DNA of 64,000 nt, from NCBI GenBank assembly GCA_004292855.1, contig RDXN01000029.1, positions 186,001 through 250,000 of the forward strand, written 5' to 3'. Position numbers and translations under genes: made by a program. Within the stretch, counting starts at the first letter, position 1. Each line of letters starts with the position of its first letter. Positions 6,747-14,922 of this stretch are shown here, in pieces. Source of the stretch: Cytophagales bacterium. Lineage in GTDB: Bacteria > Bacteroidota > Bacteroidia > Cytophagales > Spirosomataceae. The notes below the pieces were generated by a model. It saw only the letters and a program-made list of their open reading frames with translations, was not told the DNA's origin and ran no database searches.

Positions 6747-9244
6747 TGGCAAGCAAAAAACCAAAAACAAACGAATATAACCGACCCAAAGCCGCCCCCA
6801 CGGGTAGCAACGTACGACCCAGCATTGCGCGGGCGTCGGGTGGTCGGGCAAGGGAGCAGGGCACGGACCGGCGCGGGCGCGAACCCCGGCTCGGTAACCC
6901 CGACTCCTTTCTGGACGAACTAAAGGCCGACGTGGCCGCTTTTTTCGAGATAAATTCACAGGTCTCCTTTTCGCAGCAACAAGTGCTCGACCATTTCGAC
7001 GTGGGCGACCGCAAGATGAAGCTGATCGTACATGGCCTTGTTGGCGAACTCACCGACGAAGGTCGGCTGTCGCGGTTGCCCGATGGTACCTACCGGGCTA
7101 ACGAAGAAGTTGCCACCGTGCAGGGCGTGGTCGAACACGTAAATGAGAAGTTTGCTTATGTGTTACCCTCCGAAAACCGCACGGACAGAGAAGACGATAT
7201 CTGGGTCTCTGCCGACGACATGAGCGGGGCCATCGACGGTGACACCGTTCGGGTTATCAAGTTTTCGGACGGAGGCCGAGGCCGCCGGGCGGGGCGCAGA
7301 CAGGAAGGTAAAATTGTGCAGGTTGTATCGCGGGGCCGGACCGAGTTGGTCGGCACCATCGACGTCTGGGGCAAGTATGCTTATCTGCAACCCGACAACA
7401 AGCGTGTGTATGGCGAAGTGTACATCCCCGGCGATAAAATTGGCGGGGCCAAACAGGACGAGAAAGTTATTGTTCGCCTGACCAAATATCCCGAAGATGG
7501 CACAGGTAAAGACACGCTCGAAGGCGAGGTAATTACGGTACTGGGCAAGGCGGGTGAGAACAACACCGAAATGCACGCGATTCTGGCCGAATTTGGCCTG
7601 CCAAACGAATTTCCGCAGGGCGTCGAGGCCGATGCCGAGCGCATCCCGACCCAAATAACGAAGGCCGACATTTCCAAACGACGCGACTTCCGCTCCATCA
7701 CAACCTTTACCATCGACCCCGTCGATGCGAAGGATTTTGATGACGCGCTGTCTATCGAATACCTCGAAAACGGCAACTACGAGATCGGTGTCCACATTGC
7801 CGACGTGACGCATTATGTGTTGCCCGGCACGATGCTCGAAGAGGAAGCCTTCAAACGGGCTACGTCGGTGTATCTGGTAGACCGGGTGGTGCCTATGTTG
7901 CCCGAAAAACTGTCGAATGGACTCTGTTCGTTGCGGCCTAACGAAGATAAATTGACCTTCTCGGCGGTGTTTGAGCTAACGCCCGACGCCCGGATAGTGA
8001 AGGAGTGGTTTGGCCGGACGGTGATCCACTCCGACCGTCGATTTGCGTACGAGGAAGCCCAGGACATTATGGACAATGGGGCGGGCGACTACGTTGAAGA
8101 ACTCCGACTCCTGAACGACCTCGCCAAGAAACTTCGTGGGGAGCGATTCCGGCACGGGGCTATCAATTTCGAGACGCCCGAAGTCCGGTTTCAACTCGAC
8201 GAAAACGGTGTTCCCATTGCCGTGCGGCCCAAAATCCGCAAGGATGCGCACAAGCTGATCGAGGAGTTCATGCTCTTGGCCAACAAGCGTGTGGCCGAAT
8301 TTGTGGTGAGCTTGAGCAAGTCGGGAGAGCACAATACGATGGTCTACCGCGTACACGAAGGCCCTGACGAAGACAAGCTCCGCATTCTGTCGGACTTTGC
8401 CAAGCGGCTCGGTTATAAGTTGAACGTGGACGATATTGACCACCTTTCCCGCTCGATGAACCAGTTTATGGAAGCCATCGAGGGGCGACCCGAAGAGAAT
8501 ATGTTGCAGCAATTGGCCGTGCGGACCATGTCGAAGGCCAAGTACAGCACTGAAGACCTCGGCCACTTTGGCTTGGCGTTCCGGCGGTATTCGCACTTTA
8601 CGTCGCCCATCCGTCGCTACCCCGATATGATGGCCCACCGGCTATTGCAGCATTATCTAGACAAGGGGGCGTCGGTCAATGCCGAGCCGGTTGAGGAGCA
8701 GTGCAAACACGCTTCGACCCGCGAGAAAGCAGCCGCCGAAGCCGAACGCGCCAGCATCAAGTACAAGCAGGTCGAATTTATGAGCCGCATGGACACCAAT
8801 CAGGTGTTCGACGGGGTGATTTCGGGCGTTACCGAGTTCGGCTTTTTCGTGGAAATTCCCGAAAACAGTTGCGAGGGCCTTGTCCGCATGACCGACCTCT
8901 CAACCGATTATTTCGAGTACGACCGCGACAACTACCGCATTATCGGGCGTCGATCTAAGAAGATGTACACCTTCGGGGATGCCGTGCAGGTGCGGGTGAA
9001 AGAGGCCAACCTCGCCCGCCGAAGCATCGACTTTGAACTCGTCAGCGACTCTGCCAAACGCGCCACCGACGCCGACTTTAGTTTCTCCAGCAATGGTCGT
9101 AGCGATTCGCGCCGGGGTGGGAGCAGTAGCAGGGGGGCAGGCCCCAAAGCACCGGGACTCCGCGAGTCGGGCCGCTCAAAACGCAAAGAAGGCGCAGCAG
9201 CCCCCAAAGGCGAGAACCGCCGGGGTGGGAGAGGTAGACGGTAA
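6746..9244 (+). CDS. rnr: Ribonuclease R
   Basis: 832 residues. RNase R is a processive 3'-5' exoribonuclease that degrades structured RNA in the cytoplasm. An N-terminal basic region is followed by a winged-helix-like segment (about 60-120) and cold-shock OB folds (about 130-270). The RNB catalytic domain contains FTIDPVDAKDFDDALS near residue 325, which holds the metal-binding aspartates. An S1 domain (GVISGVTEFGFFVEI) starts near 690. The C-terminal 60 residues are very basic and rich in Gly, Arg and Ser, a typical RNA-binding tail. The start codon overlaps the stop of the small upstream gene. The family assignment is secure. Confidence 0.96.
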   Translation: MASKKPKTNEYNRPKAAPTGSNVRPSIARASGGRAREQGTDRRGREPRLGNPDSFLDELKADVAAFFEINSQVSFSQQQVLDHFDVGDRKMKLIVHGLVGELTDEGRLSRLPDGTYRANEEVATVQGVVEHVNEKFAYVLPSENRTDREDDIWVSADDMSGAIDGDTVRVIKFSDGGRGRRAGRRQEGKIVQVVSRGRTELVGTIDVWGKYAYLQPDNKRVYGEVYIPGDKIGGAKQDEKVIVRLTKYPEDGTGKDTLEGEVITVLGKAGENNTEMHAILAEFGLPNEFPQGVEADAERIPTQITKADISKRRDFRSITTFTIDPVDAKDFDDALSIEYLENGNYEIGVHIADVTHYVLPGTMLEEEAFKRATSVYLVDRVVPMLPEKLSNGLCSLRPNEDKLTFSAVFELTPDARIVKEWFGRTVIHSDRRFAYEEAQDIMDNGAGDYVEELRLLNDLAKKLRGERFRHGAINFETPEVRFQLDENGVPIAVRPKIRKDAHKLIEEFMLLANKRVAEFVVSLSKSGEHNTMVYRVHEGPDEDKLRILSDFAKRLGYKLNVDDIDHLSRSMNQFMEAIEGRPEENMLQQLAVRTMSKAKYSTEDLGHFGLAFRRYSHFTSPIRRYPDMMAHRLLQHYLDKGASVNAEPVEEQCKHASTREKAAAEAERASIKYKQVEFMSRMDTNQVFDGVISGVTEFGFFVEIPENSCEGLVRMTDLSTDYFEYDRDNYRIIGRRSKKMYTFGDAVQVRVKEANLARRSIDFELVSDSAKRATDADFSFSSNGRSDSRRGGSSSRGAGPKAPGLRESGRSKRKEGAAAPKGENRRGGRGRR

Positions 9245-9258
9245 AATATACATGGAAC

Positions 9259-9293
9259 AAAAAAGTCGCCCGGTCAAAATTGGCCGGGCGACT
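9259..9293 (-). terminator. Intrinsic terminator reading leftward, between convergent genes
   Basis: A perfect 10-bp stem (9264-9273 with 9284-9293), extended by three further weaker pairs, is followed on the minus strand by six T. On the plus strand no T tract follows. It therefore suits the leftward transcript coming from the YgiC-like gene better than rnr. Confidence 0.7.
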
Positions 9294-9403
9294 CGCGTTC
9301 TGAGCTATGATAACAATCTTGCCTTACGAAACCTCTCTCGATTGTTACTATAAGGATTCCGTTTTTGGGCAAAGGGTTGGAATGCCCTGAAAATTTATTT
9401 TGA

Positions 9404-9440
9404 TGTAGGGCTGGATGCTATCCGGTACAGCCGTAAGGCT
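9404..9440 (+). repeat. REP-like element R1 (TGTAG + two hairpins)
   Basis: TGTAG at 9404-9408 is followed by a hairpin built on GGAT-GCT-ATCC and then by AGCC-GTAA-GGCT. It has the same order of parts as the elements at 55.3-55.4 kb. It forms an inverted pair with the element at 9598-9633. Confidence 0.65.
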
Positions 9441-9444
9441 AAAG

Positions 9445-9541
9445 GGGTGCATTTCAATCTTGTGTGTTATTGGCCGTAAGGCCAATTATAAGTTGCTTTA
9501 AGTAGCGACGGTTGAATAAAACACAAAATTGAAACACACCC
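9445..9541. repeat. 97-bp imperfect inverted repeat between REP-like elements
   Basis: Outer arms of about 27 bp (from 9445 and ending at 9541) match with four mismatches. The core includes TTGGCC-GTAA-GGCCAA, a GNRA-like tetraloop stem. It accounts for most of the 384-bp gap between rnr and the leftward YgiC-like gene. No open reading frame or RNA gene was recognised in the gap. Confidence 0.6.
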
Positions 9542-9597
9542 GGTTAAAGTATCTAGCCTGCAAATTAGTAACACCCATACTTGGTAGACTGCTGTTG

Positions 9598-9633
9598 GGC
9601 TTTCGGCCATGCCGGATACTATCCGGCATTACA
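9598..9633 (-). repeat. REP-like element R2, supplies the stop codon of the YgiC-like gene
   Basis: On the minus strand: TGTAA, then a perfect 8-9 bp hairpin (TGCCGGAT-AGT-ATCCGGCA), then a weak GGC/GCC stem. The TAA of TGTAA (9629-9631) is the stop codon of the gene on that strand. Confidence 0.7.
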
Positions 9634-10813
9634 CTATATGTCCTACAAACTGAGCAGCGTTATCCAGAATGATACCCCCGCGCCGGAAACCGAGGCCGCA
9701 GGGTTCGCCCGCGAAGAAGACCCCAGCCTGATAGGTGTGGCCCGACGCGTCGGTGGGGAAGGGGGCATATTGCTGGTAAATTTTGGGGTAATCGCCGTAC
9801 TCGCCCTCGGCTTCCTGGCGTACGCGCCCGTCGGCCTCCAGAATGCGCACATTGGCCCCCTCGCGGCCAAACAATACTTTTTCGACGCACGGCTCACCCG
9901 CGAGCGGCTTGCTTTCGGTGCGGAGCAGGAGCGGATGGTTGGGGTATAACTCCCACAGAATTTTCAGGATGGCTTTCGATTGGAACAGCAGCGTATAGGC
10001 CGGGTTCAGTACGAGCGTCCGGCGGTTGCGAACGGCCTCGGTAAGCAGGCCACACAGGTCCGGCTCCTCCTCGGCGATGTACTCCCACGGCACAAGCTTG
10101 AACCAATAATCGTAGCGCACAAACCGCCCGCTGAACGCATCCTGCCGGAACACTCCCTCGTCGGGCGAGAACTCGACCTCGTTAATGGGCGCAATGGCCG
10201 TGTCGAAACCAGCCTCGCGGGCGGCTTCGGCAAGCAGAGCCACGTTGGCATCGTCTTCGGGGATAGGATTGCCGTCTTCGCCGTGCATGGCCGAGAGTAG
10301 TAGCGACGGGTCAAGGTCGCGGTTTTGCTCGCGCAGGTAACGGAACTGCCCCACGAGCGTGTCATACACCGCGTTGAACTGCCGCGACTCGTCTTGCCCG
10401 TTAGCCAATAGGTGCGCGTATTGCACTACTGCCGTTTCGGGCAGGCAGGTGGCGGTGTCGGCGTTGAACTCGATGAGCTTTACCCCCTGCGGAGTCATGG
10501 CCAAATCGAACCGCCCGTAGAGGTGAATATTCCGGTCGTCGTCCCACGAGAGTCGGATCAACTCGATCAGGTTGGTCGGGATACCCAGTTCGGCAAAGCG
10601 ATTTTTGTCGATAACGTGTTGAGCGGCAGCCACGTACATCTCGAAGAGTTCGGCGGCTGCGTCGTGATAGGCGTCGATGTCGGCTTCGGGCACGACCACC
10701 ACCTCGTTGGCAAGGTAAGGCAGCGTGTCGGTGCCGATCATCCAATCCCACCCAATTTTGCTAACCTGCGCATCGGGGGAGATTGAAAGCGGTTTTAATT
10801 GAATTTGAGGCAT
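9629..10813 (-). CDS. Glutathionylspermidine synthase-like ATP-grasp protein (YgiC-type)
   Basis: 394 residues from the ATG at 10813. A longer in-frame start would read 14 codons through a dispersed repeat and was rejected. Pre-ATP-grasp and ATP-grasp segments are visible: GVKLIEFNADTATCLPETAVV (about 105-125), NRRTLVLNPAYTLLFQSKAIL (about 260) and LGFRRGGIILDNAAQFVGHIV at the C-terminus. The family ligates amine and carboxyl groups; E. coli YgiC/YjfC members lack the amidase half and have no firmly known substrate. An outer lipoprotein gene lies just upstream, as in ygiB-ygiC of enterobacteria. The stop codon lies inside a REP-like element. Confidence 0.85.
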   Translation of the reverse strand: MPQIQLKPLSISPDAQVSKIGWDWMIGTDTLPYLANEVVVVPEADIDAYHDAAAELFEMYVAAAQHVIDKNRFAELGIPTNLIELIRLSWDDDRNIHLYGRFDLAMTPQGVKLIEFNADTATCLPETAVVQYAHLLANGQDESRQFNAVYDTLVGQFRYLREQNRDLDPSLLLSAMHGEDGNPIPEDDANVALLAEAAREAGFDTAIAPINEVEFSPDEGVFRQDAFSGRFVRYDYWFKLVPWEYIAEEEPDLCGLLTEAVRNRRTLVLNPAYTLLFQSKAILKILWELYPNHPLLLRTESKPLAGEPCVEKVLFGREGANVRILEADGRVRQEAEGEYGDYPKIYQQYAPFPTDASGHTYQAGVFFAGEPCGLGFRRGGIILDNAAQFVGHIV

Positions 10814-10835
10814 ATGATAGAGTATGTTGGATGTA

Positions 10836-10900
10836 AGACGTTGGATATTGGACAATTATTGACGAAAAGTCCAACGTCCGATGTCCAATATCCAACGTCT
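10836..10900. repeat. Inverted repeat built of TTGGAT/GTCCAA units
   Basis: Perfect 18-bp arms at 10836-10853 and 10883-10900, with further GTCCAACGTCC-type units in the loop. It fills the gap between the lipoprotein gene and the YgiC-like gene. Confidence 0.7.
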
Positions 10901-10902
10901 TT

Positions 10903-11535
10903 TTACGCGGAGAAGCCCCGGTTGCGGCCACCGCCGAAGAAACCACCCCGGCTCCGACCAGGGCGGCTCGTGACTACGCGTGAGCGGCTCACGTCGCGGC
11001 CAATGTCTGCCGAACGGGCATATACGCTGGGGTTCGAGTACACGCCCTGACTGTATCGGCGGTCGCGGTCGAAGCTGGAGCCTCCCATAAATTGCCGCCC
11101 GATCATGTAGCCCAAACCACCCCACAACAGAGCGTTCGCCAAGCCGTTGCCGTGGTGCTGTCCGTAGCTCGATGGGTTGTTAAAATACTGACTCGTTGAG
11201 GGGTCTTTACGCACGAGGGCTTGTGCTGCGGCCACACTGAGCGTGTCGCGGTGACCATCAGCATAGTTCACGATGGCACCGGCCCGGTCGGGGCCAACCT
11301 GCTGTTCGTCAGTAACTTTGAAGGTGCCGGGGGCTGTTTCGGTGATGTAAGTAAGCACCCCCTTCTTGAAGCTTTCGGTTTGCTCGCTCCCGCCCGACTC
11401 GCTGTATTGGTCGTCGTTGCTGCTGCCGCAACTCTGCAAAAACAGGGTGCCGTTGAGCAGAGCCAAACTGAGGGTGGTGCCGAGCGTAATGTCTTTTACG
11501 CGCCGGACCAAAACGTGTTTCCGCGTAGGAGTCAT
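10903..11535 (-). CDS. YgiB-like outer lipoprotein, glycine/arginine-rich tail
   Basis: 210 residues. The N-terminus is basic, then hydrophobic, and ends in a lipobox (LFLQSCGSS), so the protein should be lipidated at Cys near residue 36. The middle part (VLTYITETAPGTFKVTDEQQ, then GAIVNYADGHRDTLSV) looks like a small beta domain. A hydrophobic glycine-rich stretch (NALLWGGLGYMIGRQFMGG) follows, and the tail is rich in Arg, Gly, Ser and Phe. It stands directly upstream of the YgiC-like ATP-grasp gene, the same order as ygiB-ygiC. Homology to YgiB is weak by eye; the pairing is the main argument. Function unknown. Confidence 0.7.
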   Translation of the reverse strand: MTPTRKHVLVRRVKDITLGTTLSLALLNGTLFLQSCGSSNDDQYSESGGSEQTESFKKGVLTYITETAPGTFKVTDEQQVGPDRAGAIVNYADGHRDTLSVAAAQALVRKDPSTSQYFNNPSSYGQHHGNGLANALLWGGLGYMIGRQFMGGSSFDRDRRYSQGVYSNPSVYARSADIGRDVSRSRVVTSRPGRSRGGFFGGGRNRGFSA

Positions 11536-11655
11536 AGCTGTTGCTTTCTAACTATTTAGCTAAACTACGATGATTTGGGCGGAGTTCAAATCATTTAGCG
11601 ACAAGCGATTTGGGGGGCTGATAGGCGGTTAAATTGAGGGGTATCTGACAAACCA

Positions 11656-12081
11656 TTAAGCAACCCACGACCGTAGCCGGTATGCCTGCGAGACCTCGCT
11701 CACCCGCCGACGGGCCAGCGAAAATCGTTCGCCGTTATAGAGCATCACCTCTTGTAAGATGGGGTGTACCGCCCGAACATACTGCCAGTTGAGCAGGTGT
11801 TTACGATGTGGGCGAATCATGGTTTCGGCGGGGAGTCGGTCCTCTAATACCTTCAATGTCAGGGCCACCAGCAGATCCGTGCCGTCGATGAAGAACACGC
11901 GGGTGTAGTTACCAATGCCCTCCAGGCGAACAATTCGGGCTAGCGGCACCCACCGGCGACCCTTCAGAAAGGGCAAATAAAGGCCCATGCGCGTAGAGGG
12001 TGCAATTGGAACGGTGGTCGTTGATGAATGAAGCGATTGAGTAGTCATAAAAAAGAGGGAGGCAATTGAGTAGTCGTCCAT
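11656..12081 (-). CDS. LytTR-domain transcription regulator without receiver
   Basis: 141 residues from the ATG at 12081; the ATG at 12048 (130 residues) is equally possible. A longer frame to 12228 runs through a terminator hairpin and was rejected. The LytTR DNA-binding fold covers about residues 45-135: VPLARIVRLEGIGNYTRVFF, then LVALTLKVLEDRL, then MIRPHRKHLLNWQYVRAV and a final FSLARRRVSEV. There is no response-regulator receiver, so it is not a classical two-component output. The spacer of about 30 residues before the domain is low-complexity Ser/Thr. Sequence around the two candidate ATGs is partly duplicated (ATTGAGTAGTC twice). Its targets are unknown. Confidence 0.8.
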   Translation of the reverse strand: MDDYSIASLFFMTTQSLHSSTTTVPIAPSTRMGLYLPFLKGRRWVPLARIVRLEGIGNYTRVFFIDGTDLLVALTLKVLEDRLPAETMIRPHRKHLLNWQYVRAVHPILQEVMLYNGERFSLARRRVSEVSQAYRLRSWVA

Positions 12082-12190
12082 TAAATGCTCCGGTTTGTTA
12101 GTCGGGAACACCCCGAAGGCGCAAACGCAAAACCGCATTATTTTTTTGAACGGCAAAGCGGGAGCCATCCCGAATTTTAGAGATACTCTG

Positions 12191-12258
12191 AAAAAAGAAC
12201 CTCCTTTCTTAGCTTTGAGCATCACCACAATGCCAAAGCCAGAAAGGAGGTCTTTTTT
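12191..12258. terminator. Long bidirectional terminator hairpin
   Basis: Arms at 12191-12209 and 12241-12258 pair almost perfectly, and the 31-nt centre pairs again (GCTTTG with CAAAGC). Runs of six T flank it on both strands. It most likely ends the leftward purQ transcript. The rest of the gap from 12259 to 12415 shows no gene or clear signal. Confidence 0.7.
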
Positions 12259-12415
12259 ATAGCAGCCTGTTCAATAGCTGACTAGAGTTTATCGCCAGAA
12301 AATGGGCCTGTGCATCGGGGTCTGCTTTAGCGGGTATCTGACCTGTTTTTCGGTAACGTAATCCGTGTTTAAAGGTCTCTATCCCGTGGACTGTATAGAT
12401 AAAACTATTCCATGG

Positions 12416-12441
12416 GCGCGGTTGCGGACAACCGCGCTACA
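12416..12441 (-). repeat. REP-like element R3, supplies the purQ stop codon
   Basis: On the minus strand: TGTAG followed by CGCGGTTG-TCCG-CAACCGCG. The TAG (12437-12439) is the purQ stop. Same hairpin type as the pair at 56.76-56.83 kb. Confidence 0.7.
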
Positions 12442-13126
12442 CCAATACCGAACTCAACAATTGCTCCAGAATAATGCGCCCGTCGGTGTTGTTGAGGAGC
12501 GGGTCAACGGCGCGTTCGGGGTGGGGCATCATACCGAACACGTTCTTTTGCGCATTGGCGACGCCCGCAATGTTTTCTAGGCTACCGTTGGGGTTGGCCG
12601 CTTCGGTAATGGCCCCGATTTCGTCGCAGTAGCGGAAAATGACCTGGTCGTTGTCGTTTAATTGCTTCAGCGTGTCGGCATCGGCAAAGTAACGGCCCTC
12701 ACCGTGGGCAATGGGGATTTTAAAGGCTGCCTGCTGACTCAAACCCGCCGTGAGCAACACGCTCGACGACTGTGGCTTCAGGTAAATATTTTTGCAGACG
12801 TATTTCTGGCTGCTATTGCGAAGCAGCACCCCCGGCACCAGTCGGGCCTCGGCCAGGACCTGGAAACCGTTGCAGATACCCATCAGGTAGCCGCCCCGGT
12901 TGGCGTGGGCAATCACCTCGTTCATGATGGGCGAAAACCGGGCAATGGCCCCCGTACGGAGGTAATCGCCGTGGGCAAAGCCGCCGGGTAAAATGATAAA
13001 GTCGCACCCTTGCAGGTCGTGCTCTTTATGCCAGAGTTTCACAACGGGTTGACCCAGTAAGGTCAGGGCGTCTACTGCATCCTGATCGCAGTTTGAGCCG
13101 GGGAAAACAACAACGCCAAATTTCAT
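12437..13126 (-). CDS. purQ: Phosphoribosylformylglycinamidine synthase subunit PurQ
   Basis: 229 residues from the ATG at 13126 (a start 12 codons earlier lacks homology). PurQ is the glutaminase subunit that supplies ammonia to PurL in step four of purine synthesis, in the cytoplasm. The class I glutamine amidotransferase residues are present: the start VVFPGSNCDQD, the nucleophile elbow LMGICNGFQVL near residue 88 with the catalytic Cys, and the His-x-Glu of GMMPHPERAVD near 207. purS and purL are not in the window. It lies 60 bp after the VWA-like lipoprotein gene on the same strand. Its stop codon is the TAG of a REP-like element. Confidence 0.96.
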   Translation of the reverse strand: MKFGVVVFPGSNCDQDAVDALTLLGQPVVKLWHKEHDLQGCDFIILPGGFAHGDYLRTGAIARFSPIMNEVIAHANRGGYLMGICNGFQVLAEARLVPGVLLRNSSQKYVCKNIYLKPQSSSVLLTAGLSQQAAFKIPIAHGEGRYFADADTLKQLNDNDQVIFRYCDEIGAITEAANPNGSLENIAGVANAQKNVFGMMPHPERAVDPLLNNTDGRIILEQLLSSVLV

Positions 13127-13186
13127 GATGCTTCGTTTGCTTCGGTATCGCGCACAACCCAAAGCGTTTGACGCAAAGATACGGAA

Positions 13187-13978
13187 TTACAGTTCCTCTA
13201 CCTCGGCTGCGCCCAACTCGCCAAACAGGGTTTGCCAGTACCGGGAGACTGCCGGGTTGTTCACCTTGCGCGAGGCAGTGGGTTCAAACGGCAGGGCAAT
13301 TCGGATCGTGGGCGAGCCAAATGAGAGATCGGCAAACGTTTTGACGTCGGCTTTGGCCCACTCGTCGGCCTGAGCCTCAGTGGCGGGTGGAGTCTTGTGG
13401 AAATCACGCCGGGGGGCTTGGTCATTCAGACGAGCGGGCATACTCTCGACCATATCGCTCAGGTAATAAACCGTCACGGGGTCGCCGTCAGCACCAGCCT
13501 CGGCAATGAGCGAGATGCTCGCCAGAACATCCGTCCGCTGGTTCGACAGGCCCGTATTTTGCTGGGCTAGTTTGGCCGCGAGTTTCTTTCGGAAACGGGC
13601 TTTTTCGCGTTGCAGCGACAGGTCGAACGCCATTTGAGCAGCCTCAACATCGGTCGGGCTGGCGTTGCCCACATCGTCTTTCTCGGAGCGAACCGTCAGC
13701 GAAAGAGCACGGGCTTGGGCGGTGTTTTCGTGGATAAAATAAACCGTAATTTGGTCGCCCGTTGTGCGGACGTTCTCGGCCACAATTCCGTCCAGAACGG
13801 TGTTATATTTCTGAGCTACATAATCCAGATTAGAGTTCGTGCTCAGGCTCTTATCCATAAAAACAAGCGTATGCGTGGGTTGGTGGGGTTTGGAGTCGCT
13901 ACGCTCCTCCGAACAGCTTAGACACAGAGTTACACAGAGACAGCACAGAGTTACACGGAGAAAAACTTCCACTATCAT
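13187..13978 (-). CDS. VWA-like lipoprotein with repeat-derived signal peptide
   Basis: 263 residues. The N-terminus MIVEVFLRVTLCCLCVTLCL leads to a lipobox (LCLSC), so export and lipidation are predicted. At about residues 38-48 VFMDKSLSTNS has the DxSxS pattern of a von Willebrand A metal site, and VTVYYLSDMVESMP near 170 supplies a later Asp of that fold. The DNA coding for the first 30 or so residues consists of dispersed repeat units (CACAGAGTTACAC type). The start overlaps the end of the upstream gene by four bases (ATGA), which supports translation from this ATG. Family otherwise unrecognised; ligand-binding or scaffold role is inference. Confidence 0.7.
   Translation of the reverse strand: MIVEVFLRVTLCCLCVTLCLSCSEERSDSKPHQPTHTLVFMDKSLSTNSNLDYVAQKYNTVLDGIVAENVRTTGDQITVYFIHENTAQARALSLTVRSEKDDVGNASPTDVEAAQMAFDLSLQREKARFRKKLAAKLAQQNTGLSNQRTDVLASISLIAEAGADGDPVTVYYLSDMVESMPARLNDQAPRRDFHKTPPATEAQADEWAKADVKTFADLSFGSPTIRIALPFEPTASRKVNNPAVSRYWQTLFGELGAAEVEEL
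13913..13966. repeat. Dispersed CACAGAGTTACAC repeat inside a coding start
   Basis: Three degenerate copies of CACAGAGTTACAC/CACGGAG run through this segment, preceded by the palindromic GGAGTCGCTACGCTCC. Both types look like intergenic repeats but here encode a signal peptide on the minus strand. Confidence 0.65.
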
Positions 13979-14919
13979 AAACCCAACTCCTTCCTCAACA
14001 CACTATCCCCCGGTGCGTTGTGATTCCAATAGTCCGACAGAATCGTTTTTTGCAACACCGCCCTTGAGGTCAGCAACTTATCTTTCTGTTTCACGGTCTC
14101 CTCCCAACCCACAATCCGGTGCGGAAACGCCCCCTCAAACACAACCATCAACCGAGTGCCATCGCCTGTGTAGGTGAGCGTGTAGGCCTGTAAGCCCGCG
14201 CCCGCAAAGGCATTGCCCGAATAGGGTCCCATCTGCGCTGTAGCAGGCAGGGGGTCGAGTTTTCGGTGCCGGAGCCGCCCCGACGCCGAGCTAGGAACCA
14301 CTGACACATCGCCGGTTGGCAGTTTGTCGGGGGAGAGTCGGATTCGGTTCCAAAGTTCATCTTCGAGCAGGGCAACGCCCACTGAATAATCTTCGGTTGC
14401 TTCATTCTCAAAATACGAACGGCTGCTGACGGCGTAGCCCGTGTTTCGGAGATTCAGTTGTACGTAGCTGTGCCCGCACCACTCCTGCACCGACGTGCTT
14501 ACTTTGAGCGTACGCGGAAACTTCGCCGTTTCGATGGGCGTGAACACCGACGTGAACATCGAGTAATCATAAATGCCCGTCAGGCACTTACGCACCAGAT
14601 TGGTTTTCAGTACCGGGGTTGATTTATCACGAGTGTCGGGCGATTCGGACTTCACCTGTGTATCGGTCCGAAAGTCTTCCGTCACGAAGATCAGCACCGC
14701 CGAACCGGGATTAAGGGCACCGTATTGGGCCTGTTCGAGCCGATAACTGCTGATTTCGGCCTTGCCCGCAAACCAATACTCCAAAAATGCTTTGGGCGTT
14801 GACCCGCCCGACGCAGAACTGGAAGCGGTCGGCTTTTGAAAGATGGTGGCCCGCATCGCAACGGCAAACACCACGGCAAGGGCTATGACGATGAACAGGA
14901 AGTTTTTTTGAACAAACAT
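13975..14919 (-). CDS. Conserved Bacteroidota membrane-anchored protein
   Basis: 314 residues. A single hydrophobic segment (residues about 7-22) is followed by a large outside domain. Conserved-looking blocks are YWFAGKAEISSYRLEQAQYG, VLIFVTEDFRTDTQVK, CLTGIYDYSMFTSVFTPI, SVQEWCGHSYVQLNLR and FPHRIVGWEETVKQ. Similar proteins occur across Flavobacteriia and Cytophagia and are sometimes labelled septum formation inhibitor Maf. I see none of the Maf nucleotide-pyrophosphatase motifs, so I reject that name. It sits between the Coq4-like and VWA-like genes with a 3-bp gap and a 4-bp overlap, a tight operon. Function unknown. Confidence 0.75.
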   Translation of the reverse strand: MFVQKNFLFIVIALAVVFAVAMRATIFQKPTASSSASGGSTPKAFLEYWFAGKAEISSYRLEQAQYGALNPGSAVLIFVTEDFRTDTQVKSESPDTRDKSTPVLKTNLVRKCLTGIYDYSMFTSVFTPIETAKFPRTLKVSTSVQEWCGHSYVQLNLRNTGYAVSSRSYFENEATEDYSVGVALLEDELWNRIRLSPDKLPTGDVSVVPSSASGRLRHRKLDPLPATAQMGPYSGNAFAGAGLQAYTLTYTGDGTRLMVVFEGAFPHRIVGWEETVKQKDKLLTSRAVLQKTILSDYWNHNAPGDSVLRKELGL

Positions 14920-14922
14920 GTT

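Noticed and set aside
10814-10855. N-terminal extension of the YgiC-like protein
   Set aside because: The extra 14 codons come from the TTGGAT repeat and precede the natural-looking MPQIQLKPL start.
10836-10900. Possible CRISPR-like array
   Set aside because: Units are only about 11-18 bp, lack unique spacers of constant size and pair as a hairpin; no cas genes.
12082-12228. N-terminal extension of the LytTR protein
   Set aside because: The extension would be read from the long terminator hairpin and shows no domain; starts at 12081 or 12048 fit better.
13975-14919. Annotation as septum formation inhibitor Maf
   Set aside because: No Maf nucleotide-binding or catalytic motifs and a membrane-anchored outside domain instead; the label appears to be a spread error.
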